The notes: a model not told the origin generated them from the letters alone. A stretch of 64,000 bases of DNA from Enterovibrio coralii (GCF_001559595.1 NZ_LNTY01000060.1:151840-215839); one strand, 5' to 3'; shown: positions 25,824 to 35,080, counted from the first letter of the stretch. Numbers and translations: made by a program.

Positions 25824-27284
25824 TTATGCTTTCTCTGGGATCGCTTTTAGAATCGCAATCATTTGTTCCCAGAACAGGCCAACAGTTTCGATGTTCACTT
25901 TCTCATCCGGTGAATGAGGGAACTTGATGGTTGGACCGAAAGAAATCATATCCATGTTTGGATACGGTTCTTTGAACAAACCACATTCCAGACCCGCGTG
26001 GATCACCATGATGTTTGGAATACGGCCATAGATGTCTTCGTAAGTTTTACGGAAAACATGCATGATTTCTGACTCTGGGTTTGGTTTCCAGCCAGGGTAA
26101 GCACCAGAGAACGCAACCTTCGCACCTGCCAGTTCGCCCAACGAGGTCAGCATGCTCTCTACATAGCTGCGACCGCTGTCTGCCAGTGAACGGATCAGAC
26201 ACAGCAGTGTCATGGTGTTCTCTTCTGTGGTGATCACACCCAGATTCAGTGACGTTTCAACCACGCCCTGAATGTCGTCGCTCATGCGGATCACGCCGTT
26301 TGGACAGCTGTTGATGGTCGCAATGATGCGCGCTTGGGTAGACGCGGTAAGTGCTTGCTCACTGATTGCTACGTCAGCCACAGACAGCGCAATCGACGTT
26401 TCAATCGCACCCAGCTCTTCAGTCAGCAGGTTTTGGTAGTAGCTGAACAGTGATGCCAGTTTCTCTGCGTTTTCCGCAGGCAGGGCGATATCTGCAAATG
26501 CTTCACGTGGAATCGCGTTACGCAGCGTACCGCCACGAATAGACAGAACGCGAATGCCTAGCTCTTCTGCATGACCAGCAAGGAAACGACCCAGCAGTTT
26601 GTTGGCGTTTGCACGGCCAGTGTGAATGTCACAACCCGAGTGACCGCCTTTCAGACCTTTAACTTGCAGTGTTTTACCGACAAAGCCTTCTGATACTGCT
26701 TCACGCTCAAGCGCGAAAGTCAGTGATGAGTCAACGCCACCTGCGCAACCCATGTAGATTTCACCTTCTTGCTCTGAATCGGTGTTCAGCAGAATATCGC
26801 CTTCCAGCCAGCCTTCTTTCAGGCCGAATGCGCCTGTCATGCCCGCTTCTTCGTCGATGGTCAGCAGCACTTCCAGTGGACCGTGTTCAATCTCTTTTGA
26901 CGCCAGCACTGCCAGACATGCCGCCATGCCCATGCCGTTATCTGCGCCAAGAGTTGTGCCGTCTGCGGTAACCCATTCGCCGTCAATGTATGGGCGGATT
27001 GGATCGGTCACGAAGTCATGGTCTGTGTTTTCGTTCTTTTGAGGGACCATGTCGATGTGCGCTTGCAGCACCACGCCTTTGCGGTTTTCCATGCCTGCGG
27101 TCGCAGGTTTTTTAATGATGACATTGCCTACATCATCACGTTTAACGGCTAACCCTTCGCTGGTTGCCCAATCAATGATGTATTGCGCCAGTGCTTCTTC
27201 ATGCTTAGAAGGATGAGGAATCGAACAAATCTTATCGAAAAATTGCCACACAGGTTGCGGCGACAGTTGGCTGATCTCAGACAC
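25824..27284 (-). CDS. pepD: Cytosol non-specific dipeptidase (peptidase D, M20 family)
   Basis: PepD cleaves a broad range of dipeptides in the cytoplasm, including Xaa-His. The 486-residue protein has the M20/M28 metal motifs: QAHIDMVPQ (first His/Asp), TTLGADNGMGMA (bridging Asp), IDEEAGMTGA (catalytic Glu pair) and a C-terminal His in SFGPTIKFPHSP. The GTG at 27284 is the start, behind GGAG at a 7-base spacing. It is monocistronic. Confidence 0.94.
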   Translation of the reverse strand: MSEISQLSPQPVWQFFDKICSIPHPSKHEEALAQYIIDWATSEGLAVKRDDVGNVIIKKPATAGMENRKGVVLQAHIDMVPQKNENTDHDFVTDPIRPYIDGEWVTADGTTLGADNGMGMAACLAVLASKEIEHGPLEVLLTIDEEAGMTGAFGLKEGWLEGDILLNTDSEQEGEIYMGCAGGVDSSLTFALEREAVSEGFVGKTLQVKGLKGGHSGCDIHTGRANANKLLGRFLAGHAEELGIRVLSIRGGTLRNAIPREAFADIALPAENAEKLASLFSYYQNLLTEELGAIETSIALSVADVAISEQALTASTQARIIATINSCPNGVIRMSDDIQGVVETSLNLGVITTEENTMTLLCLIRSLADSGRSYVESMLTSLGELAGAKVAFSGAYPGWKPNPESEIMHVFRKTYEDIYGRIPNIMVIHAGLECGLFKEPYPNMDMISFGPTIKFPHSPDEKVNIETVGLFWEQMIAILKAIPEKA

Positions 27285-27406
27285 AGGCTTTCTCCAGAAA
27301 AAGAAAATCGGCGTATACCGAAAAAGTTTACGCCGATAAGCTAACAGAATTTGTAACGGAAAAGTATGCCTTGTTAAAAGGATATCCCTATAAATCCGAT
27401 AGGTGA

Positions 27407-29047
27407 CTAAATCTTAAACTGCCCAATGGCACTTTTAAGTTGTACACCTACTGCGGACAGGGCAAGGCTTTGTTCCGTGAGATCGCGACTCTGTTGAACC
27501 GTTTCTTTTCCTTTATCGACCAAGCTGTGCAGGTTCTGGTTAATTTCCTCAGTCGCGGATGCCGTTTGGCTACATGCTGACGCGATTTGGTGGTTCACGC
27601 CCATGATGTCGCTGACCTTGGTATCAATCGCGTTCAAGGCCTCCAGAACTTCTTCATTGCTCTGTGCGGCGCCTTCTGAAAGGCGCTGCGTGGTGCTGAG
27701 TTCACTGTTGAGTGACGCCGCGCGGCTTTGCAGATTCGAAATAATTTCTTCGATTTCATCTGTGCTTTGCTGCGTGCGAATCGCCAAGGTTCTTACCTCA
27801 TCTGCGACCACGGCAAAGCCTCGACCTTGCTCGCCAGCGCGTGCAGCTTCAATTGCAGCGTTCAGTGCCAGCAGGTTAGTTTGCTCAGCGATGGTACGAA
27901 TCACATCCAGCACCTTGCCAACGTTCTTAGAGTCATCGGCGAGATGGTTAGATTCATAGCCAGCGGTTTGAATGCTGCTGATCATGGCGGACATCTGTTG
28001 GCTCATTTCCGCCACTACGCGCTGACCTTGCGCACAACCTGCGGCGGCGTCTGTTGCACCTTCGGCAGCCATCGATGCTGAGTTAGAGATCTCTTGGTTA
28101 CTTGCTAGCAGTTCGTTAACTGCCGCTGCAATGCTGTCGATCTCTGCACTTTGCAGGTTAGCGAGACGCTCAGAGGACTCTGATAATCGCGTCATCTCAT
28201 CTGCTGAATGGGAAAGCGTGTCTGAAACCGGGTGAATTTCACTGACGATGCCGCGGATCTGATCGATAAAGCGGTTAAAGAAGCGGGCAATCTGGCTCAG
28301 TTCATCTTTACCACTTGGCTCGAGCTTGTGGGTGAGGTCGCCGTCGCCACTTGAGATATTGCGAAGCGCATTCGCCGTTTGGGTACTTGGCGCAACGATA
28401 GACTGACCAATGACACCACTGATGATAAGCACCACAACGAGAATTGAAGCCACACTATAGAAGAGGAACTTCAGCTCTTGTGCAAAGGTGGCGGAAACGT
28501 CATCCACATAAATACCCGTGCCTAAAATCCAGCCCCAAGGCTTGAACATTTTCACGTAAGAGACTTTTTCTACCGGAAGCTCTGCGTTGGGTTTACTCCA
28601 AAAGTAAGAAACAAAACCTTCACCTGACGTAGTGGCGACTTTTGCCATTTCTACAAAGAGCTTGTTACCAGCTTTATCTTCAAAGCCAGAGAGATCTTGT
28701 CCATTAAGTGCAGGCTTAATGGGATGGAGGATCATGCGAGGGTGGCTGTCATTGACCCAGAAATAGTTACCGCCGTCATAGCGCATCGATGTGATGGCCG
28801 CGAGCGCGTTTTGTTTTGCTTCATCCTCGCTGATTTCGCCTTTCAAGAAACGATCATATTGGGACGTGACTAAGCTGTGCGCGCTTTCAATCAGGACTTT
28901 GGTTTCATCTTGCTTGTACGCCATGAGAGTTTGGAAGTTATGGCTGGCAAAAAGGTAGATGGGTACAAGCATGGCGAGTAGGGTGATGGAAACGAGGGTA
29001 AAGACTCTACTGCGGATATTGATGTTACGAACGGCACTCACAAGCAT
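27407..29047 (-). CDS. Methyl-accepting chemotaxis protein with single Cache domain
   Basis: A membrane chemoreceptor with an N-terminal helix (about 14-35), then a periplasmic single Cache (sCache_2) domain containing AAITSMRYDGGNYFWVND, DLSGFEDKAGNKLFVEM and FKPWGWILGTGIYVDD. A second membrane helix, a HAMP region and the cytoplasmic hairpin follow; its tip is EQTNLLALNAAIEAARAGEQ. I use the ATG at 29047 (546 aa), since MLVSAVRNINIRSRVFTLVS is a normal short cytoplasmic start; upstream starts would add 37 residues. Related Cache receptors sense small organic acids, but the ligand here is not inferable. No pentapeptide tether is visible at the C-terminus. Confidence 0.88.
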   Translation of the reverse strand: MLVSAVRNINIRSRVFTLVSITLLAMLVPIYLFASHNFQTLMAYKQDETKVLIESAHSLVTSQYDRFLKGEISEDEAKQNALAAITSMRYDGGNYFWVNDSHPRMILHPIKPALNGQDLSGFEDKAGNKLFVEMAKVATTSGEGFVSYFWSKPNAELPVEKVSYVKMFKPWGWILGTGIYVDDVSATFAQELKFLFYSVASILVVVLIISGVIGQSIVAPSTQTANALRNISSGDGDLTHKLEPSGKDELSQIARFFNRFIDQIRGIVSEIHPVSDTLSHSADEMTRLSESSERLANLQSAEIDSIAAAVNELLASNQEISNSASMAAEGATDAAAGCAQGQRVVAEMSQQMSAMISSIQTAGYESNHLADDSKNVGKVLDVIRTIAEQTNLLALNAAIEAARAGEQGRGFAVVADEVRTLAIRTQQSTDEIEEIISNLQSRAASLNSELSTTQRLSEGAAQSNEEVLEALNAIDTKVSDIMGVNHQIASACSQTASATEEINQNLHSLVDKGKETVQQSRDLTEQSLALSAVGVQLKSAIGQFKI

Positions 29048-29280
29048 ATTACGACAATCCCTATCTGTCTGTGTTGTTGTTATTTCTCGACTGATCTCAA
29101 GCGGCATGCCCAGACCTTTGGAGCAGACTACTTTTTCAGCTAATTGAGCACTCTGCAAGCAAGTGATTCTAAATTGTTGTCTTACATAACATTCTTAGAA
29201 ATGAGTCCAAATTTTTCTGTAATAAAATTACAGAATTACGGTGTATTATGAAATTTATGTGACATAGATCTCTTTAGGTA

Positions 29281-29309
29281 TTGTAATAAAATAACGAAAA
29301 GGCTATTAT
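29281..29309 (+). promoter_or_regulatory. Sigma-70-like promoter of an unassigned transcript
   Basis: TTGTAA at 29281-29286 and TATTAT at 29304-29309 are separated by exactly 17 bases, directing rightward transcription from about 29316. Confidence 0.5.
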
Positions 29310-29315
29310 CTCACC

Positions 29316-29673
29316 GTCCTGAGGCAGGACAGTTACGAAAGGTCTACGCACCCAGGAATAGGCGATGCGCTTTCATACGTTTAAGGAAAAGCCCGATATT
29401 ATTCGTCTCCAAGGAACCGAGCTTTGTAGAAGCTGTATCGATTCGAATGTATTGAGAGAGAGTACCCTTAACGATGAAAGGAAGTTCAGCATCCAGCTAT
29501 TGGAACCACGGTGCTGTTTTGACAGCGAATTTCAGATACCCGGTGTCATTCGGTTATCAGCGCAAGTAAGACTACTTCAGCGCGAACAGTAATACCCCAA
29601 CTCTAACAGATACTTCGTTTCCACTTTGGAAACCACGTTTGATCTGGCGCCACGACTTAGTGGCGTTTTTTTT
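29316..29673 (+). ncRNA. Candidate regulatory RNA or small-protein transcript, unknown family
   Basis: A promoter-like element at 29281-29309 and a strong intrinsic terminator at 29648-29673 bracket about 360 bases with no recognised gene. The 5' end can fold (GTCCTG/CAGGAC around AGG). One 75-codon open frame (29365-29592) begins MRFHTFKEKPDIIRL behind AGGA at a 7-base spacing. It uses several rare AGA/AGG codons and resembles nothing I know, so the product could be RNA or a small protein. It does not look like 6S, tmRNA, RNase P RNA or a purine or cyclic-di-GMP riboswitch. GGA motifs number about seven, too few to call it CsrB-like. Confidence 0.4.
29648..29673 (+). terminator. Intrinsic terminator of the unassigned transcript
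   Basis: CGCCAC (29648-29653) pairs with GTGGCG (29660-29665) around GACTTA, and eight T follow. There is no annotated gene directly upstream, which implies a real transcript ends here. Confidence 0.8.
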
Positions 29674-29899
29674 GTCTTTTTTCCGAGTAAGCCTACCTGT
29701 GCCGCATTTGTTGAGTGGTTACTTTATTTCGATCTCATATTCTTTAGTTGTACATTTATTGTGCGAAAAATCCTTCTACTATATGCGCTGTTACTCGATC
29801 GAGCCTGATCAGCTTAAATCACCACCAATTGATGCTAACGTGACGCAATTCACGCTGGAAATTTCGAGAAGTGGCGGGTAATATTCGCGTCGAATTTCC

Positions 29900-29929
29900 A
29901 CGCAAACGTTTGTGGAAAACGTTTGCGTC
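29900..29929. promoter_or_regulatory. Two PurR-like boxes in inverted array before the purine permease
   Basis: ACGCAAACGTTT begins at 29900 and AAACGTTTGCGT ends at 29929. The 12-base arms are perfect inverted copies, and each contains a PurR core (AAACGTTT with CG-rich flank). The pair lies 46 bases before the permease ATG. Read on the minus strand, the second box continues into TTCC, close to the full PurR consensus. Confidence 0.75.
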
Positions 29930-29974
29930 ATTTTTTGACTGGCCATACACACTCTTTCCAAGGAATTGAAAGCC

Positions 29975-31261
29975 ATGCTTGAGCGTCTTTTTAAACTAAA
30001 AGAGCAAGGTACAGATATACGCACAGAGGTTATCGCAGGACTCACAACGTTTCTGACGATGGCTTACATCATTTTTGTTAACCCAGCTATCTTGTCTGAG
30101 ACAGGTATGGACCGTGGTGCAGTATTCGTAGCAACCTGTTTGGCTGCGGCGATTGGCTGTTTCATTATGGGTCTGGTTGCAAACTACCCAGTGGCGCAAG
30201 CGCCGGGTATGGGTCTGAACGCCTTCTTTACCTACACCGTGGTATTCCAAATGGGTTACTCATGGCAGGTGGCGTTGGGCGCTGTATTCCTGTCTGGTCT
30301 TTGCTTTATCGCACTGAGCCTATTTAAAGTCCGTGAGCTGATCATCAACTCTATCCCACTTTCTTTGCGCACGGGCATCTCAGCGGGTATCGGTATCTTC
30401 TTGGCACTGATCGCGCTGCAAAACTCTGGCATCGTTGTCGACAACCCAGCAACACTGGTTGCAATGGGTGACCTGTCTTCATTCGGTCCTGCCATGGCGG
30501 CTCTGGGTTTCTTCCTGACGATTGGTCTGGTTAACCGCGGCATCAAAGGCGCGGTAATGATTGCGATTCTGGTCGTAACAGGCATTTCTGTTATCACGGG
30601 TAACGTGCCTTACGCGGGCATCATGTCTGCGCCACCAAGCATTGCGCCTACCTTTATGCAAATGGACCTGTCAGGTGCGTTTGATGTAGCAATGATTTCT
30701 GTTGTGTTTGCATTCCTGTTCGTTGACCTGTTCGACACCGCGGGCACCTTGGTCGGTGTAGCAACCAAAGCAGAACTGCTGGACAAAGACGGCAAACTGC
30801 CACGTCTGAACAAAGCCCTGTTGGCTGACAGTACTGCAACGACTGTAGGTGCGGTTCTGGGTACGTCAAACACCACTTCATTCATCGAAAGTGTCTCTGG
30901 CGTTGCAGCGGGTGGCCGTACAGGTCTGACTGCAGTAGTCGTAGGTCTGATGTTTATTCTGGCACTGTTCTTCTCGCCATTGGCGGGTATGGTTCCAGCT
31001 TACGCAACGGCGGGCGCACTGTTCTACGTTGCTATCCTGATGATGTCTGGTCTGGTAAGCGTTAACTGGCGCGACCTGACTGAAGCTGCACCGGTTGTTG
31101 TAGTGTGTTTGCTGACACCGCTGACGTACTCAATCGCACACGGTATCGGTCTGGGCTTCATCTCTTACTGTGCAATCAAGGCATTCAGTGGCAAAGGACG
31201 TGACGTACATATCAGTGTGTGGGTTCTTTCTGCGATGTTCTTGCTGAAATTTGTTATGTAA
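29975..31261 (+). CDS. Purine (guanine/hypoxanthine/adenine) permease, NCS2 AzgA-like family
   Basis: A 428-residue inner membrane transporter with about 12-14 helices. TTFLTMAYIIFVNPAIL near residue 25, ANYPVAQAPGMGLNAFFTY and FLFVDLFDTAGTLVGVA are hallmarks of the AzgA-like purine:H+ symporters (GhxP, AdeP and relatives). I start at the ATG at 29975, because AAGGA (29960-29964) is correctly spaced for it, whereas the TTG at 29966 is too close. Two PurR-like boxes upstream and gpt downstream fit a purine salvage role. Exact substrate is uncertain. Confidence 0.9.
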   Translation: MLERLFKLKEQGTDIRTEVIAGLTTFLTMAYIIFVNPAILSETGMDRGAVFVATCLAAAIGCFIMGLVANYPVAQAPGMGLNAFFTYTVVFQMGYSWQVALGAVFLSGLCFIALSLFKVRELIINSIPLSLRTGISAGIGIFLALIALQNSGIVVDNPATLVAMGDLSSFGPAMAALGFFLTIGLVNRGIKGAVMIAILVVTGISVITGNVPYAGIMSAPPSIAPTFMQMDLSGAFDVAMISVVFAFLFVDLFDTAGTLVGVATKAELLDKDGKLPRLNKALLADSTATTVGAVLGTSNTTSFIESVSGVAAGGRTGLTAVVVGLMFILALFFSPLAGMVPAYATAGALFYVAILMMSGLVSVNWRDLTEAAPVVVVCLLTPLTYSIAHGIGLGFISYCAIKAFSGKGRDVHISVWVLSAMFLLKFVM

Positions 31262-31326
31262 GACACAATACGCCGCAATCTTTTGAGTGAGTTATTTTGG
31301 CGACCATCGCCACTGAGGTTTTCTAA

Positions 31327-31785
31327 ATGAGCAACAAGTTTGTTATCACCTGGGACAACATGCAAATGTACACCCGCCAGCTGGCAGAGAAGCTGCTTCC
31401 TGCTGATCAATGGACTGGTATTATCGCGGTAAGCCGTGGTGGTCTGGTTCCTGCGGCAATTCTGGCTCGTGAATTGGGTATTCGTCATGTTGATACTGTT
31501 TGTATCTCTAGCTACGACCACGATCACCAGCGTGATATGCAAGTACTGAAGAAAGCTGACGGTGACGGTGAAGGTTTCATCGTTGTTGATGACCTGGTTG
31601 ACACCGGCGGTACTGCGGAAGTTATCCGTGAAATGTACCCGAAAGCGAAGTTCGTAACTGTATGTGCAAAACCTGCTGGTAAGCACCTGGTTGACGACTA
31701 CGTGGTAGATATCGCTCAGGATTGCTGGATTGAGCAACCTTGGGATATGGGCGTGACTTTCGTTGAGCCTGTAGCTAAGCGTTAA
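31327..31785 (+). CDS. gpt: Xanthine-guanine phosphoribosyltransferase
   Basis: Gpt converts xanthine, guanine and hypoxanthine to their nucleotides with PRPP at the membrane face. The 152-residue protein has E. coli length. The PRPP loop is VVDDLVDTGGTA (about 87-98), and SRGGLVPA and DHDHQRDM (purine-side acidic residues) are conserved. It is 65 bases downstream of the purine permease with no terminator between them, so uptake and salvage are probably co-expressed. Confidence 0.95.
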   Translation: MSNKFVITWDNMQMYTRQLAEKLLPADQWTGIIAVSRGGLVPAAILARELGIRHVDTVCISSYDHDHQRDMQVLKKADGDGEGFIVVDDLVDTGGTAEVIREMYPKAKFVTVCAKPAGKHLVDDYVVDIAQDCWIEQPWDMGVTFVEPVAKR

Positions 31786-31792
31786 GAACACG

Positions 31793-31820
31793 AAAAAAAG
31801 CCCCGAAAGGGGCTTTTTTT
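31793..31820 (+). terminator. Intrinsic terminator after gpt
   Basis: AAAAAAAGCCCC and GGGGCTTTTTTT pair around a GAAA tetraloop, 8 bases after the gpt stop. Confidence 0.9.
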
Positions 31821-31912
31821 ATGTCTGCAAAAGTCTATATGCATATCATGGTTTTCTGGCGTTTATGGTTTACACTAAGGCCAGTAAATTCAGAATAGTT
31901 AGGAGAGGTTCC

Positions 31913-33166
31913 GTGAGCGAAACCGAATCCGAAAACCTGTCGATAAAACTCTTCAAACAACACAAACACGCCAAGGAAACATCCACCATTGTCGGTTCTG
32001 TCAATCAAGGGTTGAGTGCCATGCACAATGCTTTAGATGGGGACAGTGACAATAGCTGGTACCGTATTCTTCGCCGTCCTCAATGGATCTGGCAGGGCGT
32101 AGACCCAATAGAGATGGAAGAGACGCTGGCGCGCATTGCCGTATCAGACAATGACCGCAGTAGCGAAAAGCTTCTCGACACGGTCGTCGGCTACCGTCCC
32201 GGCAATTGGTCCTATGAATGGACGCAATGTGGCATGCGCCATCAAAAAACGGCGCAATCGTTGGATGAGTCGGGCAATAAATCAGACGCGGCGAACAAGT
32301 GGTTGCTTGCAAGCACCTGTTTCAGCATTGCCGCTTACCCTCACCTGAAAGGTGACCCGCTGTCACTGCAAGCGGAAACGCTGGCGAATAAAGCCTTTCA
32401 CAACGCCATCGACAAACTGCCTTACAAAGTGAAAACCGTCGTGACACAAGTCGACGGCAGACCATTAGAGGGCTTTCTCTACCTGCCTCATACTAATGAG
32501 CCGTTACCGACCGTGATAGTAAGCGGCGGTGTGGATAGCCTTCAAACTGACGCGTGGCGTTTGTTTGAAACCTACTTTGCACCAGCTAACATTGCCATGC
32601 TTACGCTCGACATGCCGTCCGTGGGTCGAAGCAGCCATTGGAGTTTGACCGAAGACACCAGCCGTCTTCATCAGGCAATGGTTCAAGAGCTGCGTTCTGT
32701 GCCTTGGGTGGATCATCATCGCGTGGGTTGCTTGGGCGTGCGTATGGGGGCCAATGCAGCGGTTAGAATGGCGTTTGTTGAGCAAAACAACGTGAAGTCG
32801 TGCGTGTCGATTGGTGGCATGCTACACACCATGTTGAACGAGGCTTATCAGCACAAGAACATTCCGCCTATGTATCTTGATACCATCGCATCGAGAATGG
32901 GCAAACCCGCTGCGAGTGCTTCGTTATTAACTCAGCTACAAGCTCTGTCACTAAAAAATCAGGGGCTACTGACGGGACGGCGCACCAAGGTGCCGGTGTT
33001 GGCGTTGAGTCTTGATGGTGACCCAGTGTGTCCAGACACGGACAATCAGTTGGCAGCACTTTACAGTCAGGGTGGTAAAGCGAAAACCTTGCCGAGCAAG
33101 CCACTTCATGATGGTTATCACAGAATCATGTTGGAAGCCATGGACTGGTTCTCAAAGACATTGTGA
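31913..33166 (+). CDS. frsA: Esterase-like protein FrsA (alpha/beta hydrolase fold)
   Basis: FrsA binds dephosphorylated EIIA-Glc and influences the fermentation/respiration balance; its catalytic activity is debated. The protein has the conserved RRPQWIWQGVDPIE and AAYPHLKGD segments in the N-terminal cap and GGVDSLQTD in the hydrolase domain. The nucleophile-elbow position reads GVRMGAN, without the usual Ser. I start at the GTG at 31913 (417 aa) behind AGGAG. The upstream ATG at 31865 would add 16 residues with no ribosome site. gpt-frsA-crl order is the same as in E. coli. Confidence 0.9.
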   Translation: MSETESENLSIKLFKQHKHAKETSTIVGSVNQGLSAMHNALDGDSDNSWYRILRRPQWIWQGVDPIEMEETLARIAVSDNDRSSEKLLDTVVGYRPGNWSYEWTQCGMRHQKTAQSLDESGNKSDAANKWLLASTCFSIAAYPHLKGDPLSLQAETLANKAFHNAIDKLPYKVKTVVTQVDGRPLEGFLYLPHTNEPLPTVIVSGGVDSLQTDAWRLFETYFAPANIAMLTLDMPSVGRSSHWSLTEDTSRLHQAMVQELRSVPWVDHHRVGCLGVRMGANAAVRMAFVEQNNVKSCVSIGGMLHTMLNEAYQHKNIPPMYLDTIASRMGKPAASASLLTQLQALSLKNQGLLTGRRTKVPVLALSLDGDPVCPDTDNQLAALYSQGGKAKTLPSKPLHDGYHRIMLEAMDWFSKTL

Positions 33167-33268
33167 TAAAGATCTTTTAACGGATTTTCTACATCTCGTA
33201 TTCGTCAAAGCTCTCTGATATTGGACGAATTCCATTGTTTAGTTGTTATACACTTGAAGTTTGCTGAT

Positions 33269-33295
33269 GAAAAAACGACCTCTTTTTGAGGTCGT
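33269..33295 (-). terminator. Leftward-oriented hairpin with T tract between frsA and crl
   Basis: ACGACCTC (33275-33282) and GAGGTCGT (33288-33295) pair around five T. The T tract follows the stem only on the minus strand, so it would stop leftward transcripts although both neighbours are rightward. Confidence 0.55.
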
Positions 33296-33373
33296 ACAGC
33301 GCGACATCGTCGTTCGTCAACAACGCACCGAATAATAAAAAACATTGGAACGCGTCTTTTCAGGGAGCTTGCT

Positions 33374-33778
33374 ATGACCGAAGAAAATAAAACCCTATCC
33401 CATGGCCGATTGATGACCAAGTTTGCACAGCTTGGGCCTTACCTGCGCCAAAATAAATCATCTGAAGAAAGCTACTTCTTCGATTGCCTATCTGCTTGTG
33501 TTAACGCAAAAAAATCACCAGAAAGCCGTGAGTTTTGGGGCTGGTGGATGGAATTGACGCCAAAAGACGGTGGCTTCGAATATTTCTATGCCTTCGGCAA
33601 GTTTGATACTGCCGGTGAATGGAAAGAAGAGAATGTCCCGAACAAGAGTGCTTCCGAGGTGAAGGCGTCTTTGGATACCTTCTACAAAAAAATCACAGAG
33701 TTTGTAGAAGGTGACCTGTCGCTGGAGATTTCAGCACTTCCGTCTCTTAAGCAACCAAAACTGGGTTCGGCTGCATAA
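33374..33778 (+). CDS. crl: Sigma factor-binding protein Crl
   Basis: Crl binds sigma-S and helps it capture core RNA polymerase, raising expression of stationary-phase genes. The 134-residue protein shows KFAQLGPYLRQNKSSEESYFFDCLSACVNAK and EFWGWWMELTP, the invariant Crl surfaces. GGGAG precedes the ATG. The 207-base gap upstream and the 97-base gap before proB suggest it is transcribed by itself, as in E. coli. Confidence 0.94.
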   Translation: MTEENKTLSHGRLMTKFAQLGPYLRQNKSSEESYFFDCLSACVNAKKSPESREFWGWWMELTPKDGGFEYFYAFGKFDTAGEWKEENVPNKSASEVKASLDTFYKKITEFVEGDLSLEISALPSLKQPKLGSAA

Positions 33779-33875
33779 CTTGCGATTATCACGCAAACGA
33801 ATGCTTTAATCGCTTGTTATCTTGGGCTGAGATTGATAAAAGAAGAGCTCATTTGCTTTATTTGTTATCAATGTC

Positions 33876-35029
33876 ATGTCAGGCCAAGAAAACAATTCAT
33901 CTGTTAAAACGTCTGGCGGTCAATCAGATCGTCAGACCATCGTTGTAAAGCTGGGTACCAGCGTACTTACCGGCGGTTCTAAGAAACTGGATCGTGCACA
34001 CATGGTTGAGCTGGTTCGCCAGTGCGCCATGCTGATCCGTGAAGGTCACCATGTTGTTATCGTTACCTCGGGTGCGATTGCAGCGGGGCGTGAACACCTT
34101 AATCACCCACAACTGGCAAGCACTATCGCCAACAAGCAAATGCTGGCAGCGGTAGGGCAGTCACGCATCATTCAAACGTGGGAAAGCCTGTTTGCTATCT
34201 ATGGCATCAATATCGGCCAAATGCTGCTGACACGCGCAGATTTGGACGATCGTGAGCGTTACCTGAACGCACGCGATATGCTGCAAGCACTGCTCGACAA
34301 CAACATCGTTCCTGTTGTGAACGAGAATGATGCCGTTGCAACCGCTGAGATCAAAGTGGGCGATAACGACAACCTGTCAGCACTGGTCGCGATTTTGGCA
34401 GAAGCAGACAAACTGCTGCTGTTGACCGATCAACCAGGTCTGTTCACTGCGGATCCGCGCAGCAACCCTGAAGCGGAACTCATCCACGAAGTTCACACCA
34501 TCGACGAAACCCTGCACAAACTGGCAGGCGGCAGCGTCAGTGGTTTAGGTACCGGTGGTATGGCGACCAAGCTGCAAGCCGCAGACGTTGCGCGTCGTTC
34601 GGGTATCGAAGTGACCATCGCGGCGGGTAGCCGCCCTGAAGTTATTCAGCATGTGGTAGAAGGCAAACCTGCGGGTACACGCTTCCTGCCATTGGAATCA
34701 CCGTTGGAAAGCCGCAAGCGCTGGATCCTCGCAGGTCCTCCTCCAGCAGGTAACATCATCATTGATGATGGCGCAGCGAAAGCCGTGGTTGAGCGTCACA
34801 GCAGCTTGTTGTCAAAAGGCATCACGGCTGTGAAGGTAAATTCGACCGTGGTGCGGTTGCACGTATCTGTAATAAGGACGGAAAACTGCTGGCTCGCGGC
34901 ATCTGTCGTTACTCAAGCAAGGATTTAAGCGCCATCGCGGGTCGACATAGCCAGGACATTCAAGATATTCTGGGTTATGCACACGGAGCCGTAGCGGTGC
35001 ACTGCGACGATTTAGTCGTAATCGATTAA
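33876..35029 (+). CDS. proB: Glutamate 5-kinase (frameshifted near the 3' end)
   Basis: ProB phosphorylates glutamate in the first step of proline synthesis. The amino-acid kinase domain is complete (TIVVKLGTSVLTGG at about 21-34, NENDAVATAEIKVGDNDNLSA, SGLGTGGMATKLQAA). The first frame ends at 34928 inside the PUA domain. Adding one G at about 34832 (GTGAAGG to GTGGAAGG) restores AVEGKFDRGAVARICN and a TAA at 35027-35029, giving 384 aa. The first 17 or so residues extend beyond E. coli ProB. proA follows after 51 bases. Confidence 0.93.
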
Positions 35030-35080
35030 TCAGGCTGTGGCGGATGCCGCGGCCTAAATGGAAGAGCAATAGAGGCTGAA

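Noticed and set aside
29316..29673. Identification of the unassigned transcript as CsrB-type sRNA
   Set aside because: Only about seven GGA motifs in 360 bases, near chance, and they are not regularly in hairpin loops.
29674..29974. Purine riboswitch before the permease
   Set aside because: I could not find the three-way junction core or loop motifs of purine riboswitches; PurR-like boxes explain purine control better.
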